A DNA stretch of 64,000 bases from Stichopus chloronotus (Eukaryota; Echinodermata; Holothuroidea; Aspidochirotida; Stichopodidae), in assembly GCA_021234535.1 (NCBI GenBank), contig CM037833.1:5726709-5790708 (forward strand), given 5' to 3'. Below are positions 56,566 to 64,000 of the stretch, in pieces. The notes under the pieces were generated by a model that did not search any database, was not told where the DNA came from, and was given only the letters and a program-made list of their open reading frames with translations. A program made the translations under genes and the position numbers. Numbering within the stretch: position 1 is the stretch's first letter; every line of letters begins with the position of its first letter.

Positions 56566-59029
56566 TGCAATTGTTTTCAACAGCGGTGGCCGATATTTGG
56601 TGAGAGTTGTCCATGACGGCAGTGGGCTGTTCAGTCTAGTAGACACCTGTGAACTGTACCTGGAAGGAGGTATCTGCGTTTGGGTCAAGAACTACTGTTT
56701 TTCATTTGTTCTGGGTATGAGGTCAATGGTACAGCTTGGGAAGGGGCGATATACAGTGACACCCATGTTGCAACTTGGCAAACGTAATTAACCATAGTAT
56801 ACCGTCAGTTTGTCTGTGGTATCACCTTCTTAATGAAGTCGCTTACTGAGGCTAATTAATGGACATGATAGCATGTCCATTATTGTGGTTGGTCGCATTT
56901 TCTGATGATCACGTGACCACATATCTTTCGTTCAGTTTATCGGATGACTCCCATCAAGAAACAAACCGATCTTTTAGGAAAAGACTTACAGCAAAGGCGA
57001 CGGGTATGTGACAAGATTGTGTGAAAAATGTCGCTAACTACGAAATGCGGTGCATTTTTCCTCAAATGCTCAAAATTTCAATAAGTAGGCTAATTACAAT
57101 ATTAAGTAGGCTAATACGCTGTAGGTACTTTACACACGATGCATTCATGAACGAAAGATGATGTCCTACGTGGAATGTGTTTCTTAATATCTTTCCAGAT
57201 CGTTGGTGTTTGCTACCGTTTTATATATATTTTCAAAATTTTATAATCGATTAATGAAATGGTAATGAAGACATAAGTATAAATGTGAAAAAATAAGTAA
57301 GAGTCTTTTTGGTAATTCCCTGGAATTTCGTCATAGCGGTCTGCTACGATGTCTCCGTTCGTCGTCGTTTGAACTGCATACAGTGTACAAATGTACAATA
57401 TGTACGTGCACAGTATAGTAGCCGGGCCGCGGGTGCGAATCAGCGATCAGTAGAAAGCCAGTATGTATACGATGTGACCAATTGCACGAATTAGTTTTCT
57501 AACGTGTTTAGGGTAAAGGTTCGTAATAAACTAAAACGTCCTACGGAAGGCAAGTGCAGTCAAACCTCAAGTCCGAATTTTCGATGCAAATCTCGTATTT
57601 TACCATATGTATAAGTTTGAGCTGAAGTCAAAACGTAAAACCGAGTACATAAACTGTACGTACACTTACATGTTCACTTCAATCCAGGCACTTATAGGCG
57701 GCCTATTCTGAATATGAGAGCCAAAGTTTTATTAAAAACTTGCTGCACTCCTCTCTTGTCGGACAGGGGTGGGGCAAGTGGGCAGTTGCCACCCCATTGG
57801 AAATACTCGGGGGAACAATCATACTGTTTTGCCCAAGGCTTCAATAATTCAGGCAGATTTTAAATAAAAACAAGCAAAATAAAATATAACATTTTATGAT
57901 ACGGTGGGGGTTCCAGAACACGTCACTTTGAGTGAATGTGCTTGCCAATGAGAGAGTGTGTGTATGTTTGGTTGTGTACGTGTGCGCACGCTTTCGCACT
58001 AGGGTTCGACAGGATGTTGGATTTTTGAAAATATTTACCCCTCCCCTCCACAGTCTATCCTCACCCTACATAGGCAACCACAGACAGTGTCATGTCCATT
58101 GTGGTTACGGTACGAAACCACATTTTCTAGTTCTCCAGGGTCACTGTTGACGTGGCTTGCAAGAGGTTTAATTTATAGCTGTGAATAGCTGCAATAATCT
58201 GCATGCTCCCAAATGGTGTTGGTCCCCCACGAACGCATCGTGGCCTATCTTCCATCCATCCTCCAGCTAAAGAAATTTCGTAGGTTGAGACTGAGTCTTT
58301 CCTGTCCCTGCTTGTCCAAGGAGGAAAAATTGTGCTGTGGGCCTTTCCATTCTTTCTTTTCTAGCGGTAATACTACAGCGATAATAAAAACGAATGAAAA
58401 ATGTTACTCTTTGAAAGTCGGCTGGCTTGACTGACAACAGTTGATATTTATATGTAGAAGTAGAATGCAAAGGCCAAATCTGCTTGACGGTTGCGTTTTA
58501 TACTTATAATATGTTTTAATAACAAGGTTGCGCACTGATAGTGTAGTAGGACTTCCCGGATACACTCTTGCGATGCAATAAAGTCCATGATAATCCAAAA
58601 ATCCTACCCCACGGTGAGCAGTGAGCATAGCGAAAGTATGCTCTGAGTAACACTTGCGCTTTGAAATGTCATTTAAACGTTTTCACTGTTTCATTATGTA
58701 TTTCCTGCTAACATCTGACAGCAGTTTTATTTTGGGTAGTAGAAACATCGTAAGCTTCCGGTTTTCTTTTTTACGAAGGGAATGTATAAGTTGAAAGGCT
58801 TTGCTGCGGAGACTGTTTTGGAAGCATTGCATTAGGTTCTGTGCTTTCGAATCATCTGTAAGCAGGTCCAGTGCTTTCGAATTATCTGCTATTATTAGCC
58901 GGTAATGAATTGAGCCTGCTGTCAGCTTGTCTATCCCATGAAACAGCCATAATCTAGTGCTTCCAGAGCACTAATTTTCCATGAGTTGTGTGGGATTTTT
59001 CATCATCTCCCCTCTTCATCTGTATCCAC
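56566..59029. other. No gene recognised
   Basis: Contains a second GGGTAAAGGTTCGTAATA near 57509 (resembling the pogo end at 54682, same orientation) and short open frames. A minus-strand frame at 58267-58470 has a Walker-A-like GQAGTGKT without any following helicase or ATPase motif. Confidence 0.4.
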
Positions 59030-59035
59030 CATCTA

Positions 59036-59106
59036 CAGCGACACCTGCCGAACGTCGAGCTAGACAAACGAGCGAGTTGGACTTGAGCCTTAACATAAAC
59101 TTCGTT
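59036..59106 (-). mobile_element. Short inverted LINE 3'-UTR fragment
   Basis: Diverged copy of the LINE 3'-UTR (CCGAACGTCGAGCTAGACAA, GAGTTGGACTTGAGCC) in minus orientation, directly beside a plus-oriented LINE coding fragment. Confidence 0.5.
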
Positions 59107-59109
59107 TAG

Positions 59110-59506
59110 GTAGATGGCGATGGAAAACAACTGCCCTTCGTGGCATCATGTGTGGACGTAGCATTAAAAATTAGTGGAATATGGTTTGGTTATGTTTCGC
59201 CGTAGGCACTTACCTGGAACAAAAAAGTGGACCTGTGGAGGCTAGGTTGAAGGACTTCAGGACTACATTAGACTGTTGAGGAAGGTTACTGTTATCAATC
59301 GTTTCATTTACTCTCTCCTGTGGTACCCGGGCACTGTGCTGGTTGCTTCAGATGGTGTCCTGGTTCGATTCGAGAGGGCCGTGTTTAGTTGTTTATGGTC
59401 AGAGAAGACGGAGTTGGTCAAAAGAAGGATAGTGTACCAGGAGCCGGGGGATCGGGCCTTGTGCACTTTCCTTCCAAGCTCCGTTTCTGAAGAAATTTGC
59501 TTATAG
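59110..59506 (+). mobile_element. LINE coding fragment
   Basis: Same family as 38463-39658. After a short match around the GGTAGATGGCGAT stretch it reads KVTVINRFIYSLLWYPGTVL, RFERAVFSCLWSEKTELVKR in one frame. No ends or target duplication identified. Confidence 0.75.
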
Positions 59507-60139
59507 TGCTGTTGCCCGTAAAATACAACATCAAGAACAAAATGTAAGTAGTGACCGCTTTCCTTTCTATGATGACCGTAGATTGGACAACAAACGGTTG
59601 TGGCCTCCTGCAGAAAACAAACATGCAAGAATATTTAAATGAATACAATCTTGTAAGTCATCCTGTCTAAGAATCCAATACGACGCCAATATTGTCAGAT
59701 TGGCAGAATCATACACGCCACAGATAAAACATACAATGACAAGTGCACCCACACACACAAAAATATTAAAGACTACATACCTATACATACACGTATGTAT
59801 GCATACAGTAAGAAGTGTCGACACACACGCACATACATATTTAAATCACTCACATAGTTTATGCACTATATGGAAATTTGTGCATATGAGGTACCTGTAT
59901 CTAGGTTTACTTGCAAGCCAAGTGCCTCTTGCCATTTTGAATTCATTGCTCGTCCATAGGAAATTATGAACTACAATTTCCCCAGTTATCCAAAAAACAC
60001 TCTTTCCTTTTAGTACGCTCCATCGCGATATGTTCTCAGTAGGGAGTCACTGCTTTGCAATTGGAACATACGGGTATGAATCTGAAGACGGTTGTTGATA
60101 GACCCTACCGGAAGCACTGTTTGAGACATAATACTTCTT
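59507..60139. other. No gene; CA/TA microsatellite patches
   Basis: ACACAC and ATACATAC tracts at 59745-59850; otherwise unassigned. Confidence 0.45.
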
Positions 60140-60212
60140 TCAAGAAAAGTGGACGGTAATAAAACCTGTTGACAAAATTAACATGTTTTATTACTGTCCC
60201 CTTTTCTTGAAT
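60140..60212. repeat. Long near-perfect hairpin
   Basis: Arms 60140-60171 and 60181-60212 are reverse complements over 32 bases with three mismatches, separated by a 9-base loop (GACAAAATT). Weaker pairing continues outward for some 10-15 bases. It could be a foldback element or a small-RNA precursor. Confidence 0.75.
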
Positions 60213-63170
60213 GTATTTGTCCTGTTGGTAGAGTGTTCTTGTTGAAAAAGATCCTTGCAGCTGATTTTCTCTCCTTGTAAGAATTTACAGCCAGCCTTCT
60301 CAACGTGTTCAACAATAATACTTTCATGTCTTCTTCTCCATCACATTTCATTTTCTCTATAGTGTCTTCATTTGTGGCACAGTGATCTTGCTCTTCTTCT
60401 GCACCGTGGCACGCCCGCTACCACACCCTCCATATGTTCAAAGTTGAATGTAGTAAAGGTTACAAGTTTGATGGTATGTGCTTTTAAGATTTTTCTCCTT
60501 TTTTTGCCCTTATGTTTTCAAAATCGTGCATACTAATGAGCCAATTAACACTTTCTTTGTGGATTGCCAAGGTCATATACTGACTGATTAGATACTTTAT
60601 TACATGATGGAATGGAATGACACAGAAGGGGACTCCTGAGAAAATCTAAAGTATACTGTGTCAAGACAGATTTTGCAAAGACTATACAAAAAAAACCTGC
60701 GCATAAAAAGGTAGGTACTTCAATATTTTCTTTTGTTTCCTATATTTCAGACTAGGACGCATAAAAATGTCTTCAAGCTTCAGACTCTTTTGGAATATTC
60801 AAGGCCACTGTATATTCAGTAACTCTTATATTTTTCTTTAAAGTTGGAATATTAAAGTTTGTTTTATGATGGACAACTTTTGTACACATTATTCTGGAGC
60901 AAAATTAGACAAAACAGGTCACAATTTCCTTTGTGCTTCAAAAAGAATCCAGTGTACCACAGTGTGTAGTGCACAAAGAATTCAGCTTGATAAGGGTTAA
61001 TTAGTGGATCTGCTACAGTAAGTTGATATTTTAATCGTAAAAATATGTGAAAAGTGAAGAAAAGTGTTATTTTACAGTAGCTCTTTTGATTTTATTTTTG
61101 CTTTGTTGAGAATGAGTAATCCTTTCGAAACCAGTTATGAATTGAAGGAGACTGTGCACACAATGGCTATGATGGAATCTTGAGTCTCTCTCTTCCAGAG
61201 GAAAGTAACACATATACTGCCCTTGCTATCAAAGTATTGAAAGAGAATCTTATCAAGACATACTGCTCAATATAATTGAAAGATTATAAAATCTAAAATA
61301 CCGTAGAACCTGAAAACTTTTTCCCCAGAATTATTTGAGTTTGAAGCCTACTGCCGCAAAAAATGGACTAAAGATACTGATCAACTCAAGATAGACTTAT
61401 CCCCACGCGTAATGCGACTCATGCATGTTCGGCACGAAAATGACAGGGGTAATTACAATAACTTTAATCAAGTTAAGATGTACAGCTAGCACGACAACAA
61501 TTGAATTTGAATTACCCAAGCCCCACCCCCTTAAATCAGACAAAACACTGCAGGAAGACCTGTGCCGTCGAAATCGTATAAGTGGGGGTATTAATACCGG
61601 CAGTGATATGTGACAGCTGCTCCCAGCTGATGCCGAAAATGTCGTAACTTCGTCTTCGTCGTTATTTCTGATAAATTATAGTACGAATAGCGTAACAGGT
61701 CTAGGCCTATTCACCTCTAGCTAGGCAATATAGGATAGGCTGTGAGTGTGATAATAATCTAGCGTTATGGCAAACGACAGCCTAACCCGATGATTACACA
61801 TTTAGACCATAGTTACCCACTGCACAGTGTACTGTAAGTTGAAGCAGAGTGCAATGTTCATCGGCTGCACGTCTGGGAGCAGGCAAGTTTTAAACACGCA
61901 AATTACCAGAAAGAGGTAGGCCCCACTCCTGTTGTTAAACAAATTTACTGTCTACATCTAAGGTACTTCATTCCTAGTTTGGTGATAGTCACTTTTGTCC
62001 TACGTGTCGCCGCCGCCTTTGAATTTGGGATGAAATCGCCACCAGAAACTCTGGCAGATTTGAAGTTTCCGGGCAAACGTCGATTTGTTCCCCATCAATA
62101 CCCCTCCCCTCTTATTCCCCGACAGAGGTAAACACGATGCAGTCAGTCGTTAAACCGATGTTAACTCGATGGTCCCCCTTCCCAGAACACGCCCTGCAGG
62201 TGGGTCATTTCCAGCTTTTATACTGTACCTTTTGCAGAACATATTTTTTCTTTCAATGACGCTGCCACTGATCAATAGGTAGCGAGCCCGACAACTTGAA
62301 CTCCTGTCAAATTTGGATCAAGGGTTTGATAAAACTTTAAAGTATTGCTGCTTTGATAAACCCTAGGCTACTCCCTTGAAAAGAAAGACCGCATCTTTAA
62401 AGTAAGCTAAAGGATATATATTTGTCTCGCCCGGCCAGCCAAAAACCGCTTCTCTATATGATCATTATGTGAAATAAATAACCCACTACTTGATATTTAC
62501 GGCATTCCCCATCAATTTGATGCTACGAAAACTGCGGTAGGAAAGCTGGTAGGAACGACGGAAATATACCTATATAGACCCCCTGCGATATTGTATCATT
62601 ATTATCATCAAGGCAAAACGTATCCACTGATTTTGCAATTCGTAATATAAATATTCTTGTAACATAAACGAAGGGAGGAAATTTCCGGTTTTGCGAAGAT
62701 TGTACGTACCCGAATATCCATTTTTAGAATGAAATACCAAGGACTGGACCCAGAATGTGGCATCTGGTTGTACATCAGGTTCATTTTCTGACCAGGCTTT
62801 AGGCTTAAATAAGGCATGTACGGACTCTCTACTGACACATGGATAGGTTTACCAAATGTACAACCACACGGTGAAAAGGTATTGCAAAAACAATTAAATT
62901 GGAGAAAAATATTCACAATCTCACTACGATATAAAATCTGCAGTGCACGTCTCAGTGCGTACAGTTTAGACCAGGTTAACGTTAACGCACGGGAAAAAGT
63001 AAGTCTATTCCTCATGTTCAGAAAGGATTCCACACATAATCTTAGTCAAACAATTTTGAGATGCGAACGTGGTAAAATCGCACAATGTCTTTGTTCATAA
63101 CAAGTAACACGTTTTGGTAATTAAATGGTTGATTACGCGACATGAAGCGCTAGAAAACGTAAAGTTTTAA
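60213..63170. other. No gene recognised
   Basis: AT-rich DNA with short open frames, including one of 141 codons on the minus strand (62608-63033) with no family I recognise. Confidence 0.4.
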
Positions 63171-64000
63171 CCCTTTGAACCCTAAAGGCCGGAAAACCGG
63201 CCGCACAGAAAACGTAGAATAACCGGAAAGGCCGGTTTTCCGGCCATAGACCAGGTGACCATAATCACCTGACTTTTAGTGGTCGCTAAGCTTTGTTTAC
63301 ATTGATTGCCGCCCTCCATTACACAAAAACACATTTTTACGTTTCATTCGGAACATTTTCCAAAGAAAATGAGCCGCAGATACACCGTTGAAGAAGTTGT
63401 TGCCCTTTTGTTTGATGACGAGTCGCAAGAAGACCTCGACGAATCTGACTATCATCATGATAGTGATTTTGAAGACGAATCGACAAGAGAATCGGAGATC
63501 GAAGAGAGTGAAAGTGAAAGCGGTAACAGTGTTGCTACACCTGTTTGTACAGATTGGCCTAACGCTAGGCCTAGCACTAGTGATACTACCACTAGTAATG
63601 TAGATTTACAGCCTAGGGGAGTTGTTAGAGGTGGACGTGGTAATGGTGGTGAACCAGTTAGGAGTGGTGGAGCTGTCAGGGGAGGTGGTCGTGGAAGAGG
63701 CACACATATGGGTGTGGTACAAAGAAATGACCAGTGGGTAAGGGATACAAGGGGCTTTACTGAATTGCCTTTTCAGCCTAATGAACAACCTGGTCCCAAA
63801 GACATGCCATCAAATATTGGTCCCTACGGTGAGCCACTGGATTTTTTCTCTCTATTTTGGGATGACGCATTGTGGCAACTGCTTGTGACTGAAATAATAA
63901 CCAGGCAGCTCGGGTGAAAGCTGCTAAACCAAAAAACTATATTGCAAAGAATTGGGCTGATGTGAACTTGGCTCTAATGAAGGCCTTCATGGGCTGTAGG
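63167..64000 (+). mobile_element. PiggyBac element, left end, cut by window edge
   Basis: TTAA at 63167-63170 is followed by CCCTTTGAACCC, the canonical piggyBac junction (TTAA target, CCC-start inverted repeat). Two 16-bp palindromic words lie just inside: GGCCGGAAAACCGGCC (63187-63202) and its exact reverse complement (63230-63245). The transposase gene follows from 63369. The right end lies outside the window. Confidence 0.8.
63369..64000 (+). pseudogene. PiggyBac transposase N-terminus, one frameshift
   Basis: The start at 63369 (MSRRYTVEEVVALLFDDE) is preferred over an ATG 63 bases upstream because piggyBac proteins commonly begin with this acidic, EEV-containing segment. A Glu/Ser/Asp-rich region, an RGG/GGRG-rich stretch (VRGGGRGRG) and PF.P.EQPGPKDMPS follow, then DFFSLFWDDALWQLLVTE. 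After a one-base loss near 63895 the frame resumes NNQAARVKAAKPKNYIAKNW and LALMKAFMGC, matching the piggyBac/PGBD core entry (VTETN...W....E.KAF.G). The DDD catalytic residues lie beyond the window. One shift in over 200 codons suggests a young copy or a sequence error. Confidence 0.78.

Noticed and set aside
56561..56791. 76-codon plus-strand frame after the pogo pseudogene
   Set aside because: Likely a chance frame at the tail of the dead transposase; no conserved motif.
58267..58470. Walker-A-like GQAGTGKT on the minus strand
   Set aside because: No Walker B, DEAD or Pif1/Helitron motif follows in any frame; a short chance match is more likely.
62608..63033. 141-codon minus-strand open frame
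   Set aside because: No domain, and it runs close to the piggyBac junction; left as unassigned DNA.
1..64000. CRISPR arrays, operons, riboswitches, bacterial promoters
   Set aside because: Introns, LTR and DNA transposons and gene density all indicate a eukaryotic nuclear genome; no regularly spaced short repeats of CRISPR type were seen.

Overview
The window reads as nuclear DNA of a marine invertebrate deuterostome, most likely an echinoderm (sea cucumber or sea urchin type). This rests on AT-rich sequence with GT-AG introns, many TAGGCCTA motifs, standalone P2X7 C-terminal (P2RX7_C) and DUF4806 genes, and a mix of gypsy, L1/Tx1-like LINE, P, hAT, piggyBac, pogo and RecQ/DUF6589-type repeats. 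There is no bacterial-style gene packing. Coding sequence comes as short exons or as mobile-element protein remains broken by stops and frameshifts. The species assignment is inference; the mobile-element calls are mostly direct.

Layout. 0-5 kb: two exons of a minus-strand SET-domain gene, then AGGCCTA-rich DNA. 5-12 kb: TACAGTACTGTA-rich DNA; a broken RecQ-type helicase (+) facing, tail to tail, a broken DUF6589/zinc-finger protein (-); then a shattered transposase-like fragment. 12-17.5 kb: small repeats, a MITE, and a LINE fragment joined to a TGACGT-rich element. 18-23.5 kb: a six-exon minus-strand DUF4806 gene whose large intron holds a 301-bp satellite carrying perfect nuclear-receptor DR1 sites. 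26.8-31.8 kb: a non-autonomous hAT element (exact 8-bp target duplication) that contains a decayed Ty3/gypsy element (exact 5-bp target duplication). 31.9-34 kb: a TGACGTCA-rich element, a LINE tail and a two-exon P2RX7_C gene. 35.8-37.4 kb: a hAT-like MITE and a decayed gene of an unnamed repetitive family. 37.9-41.8 kb: a THAP/P-element transposase gene split by a LINE and flanked by SINE and LINE-tail insertions, all three with target duplications. 42.5-47.4 kb: a second MITE copy, LINE pieces, a second DUF4806 gene and a second P2RX7_C gene. 49.5-54 kb: a weakly supported serine-rich host gene. 54-57 kb: a LINE tail and a pogo/Tigger pseudogene. 57-63 kb: mostly unassigned, with a strong hairpin at 60.1 kb. 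63.17 kb to the end: the left end and N-terminus of a piggyBac element.

The genes do not form one pathway. The history is layered insertion: hAT then gypsy; P element then LINE and SINE; LINE then TGACGT element. The best candidates for something undescribed are the RecQ/DUF6589 pair, the paired standalone P2RX7_C and DUF4806 genes, the DR1-bearing satellite, and the TGACGT-rich element joined twice to the same point of a LINE.
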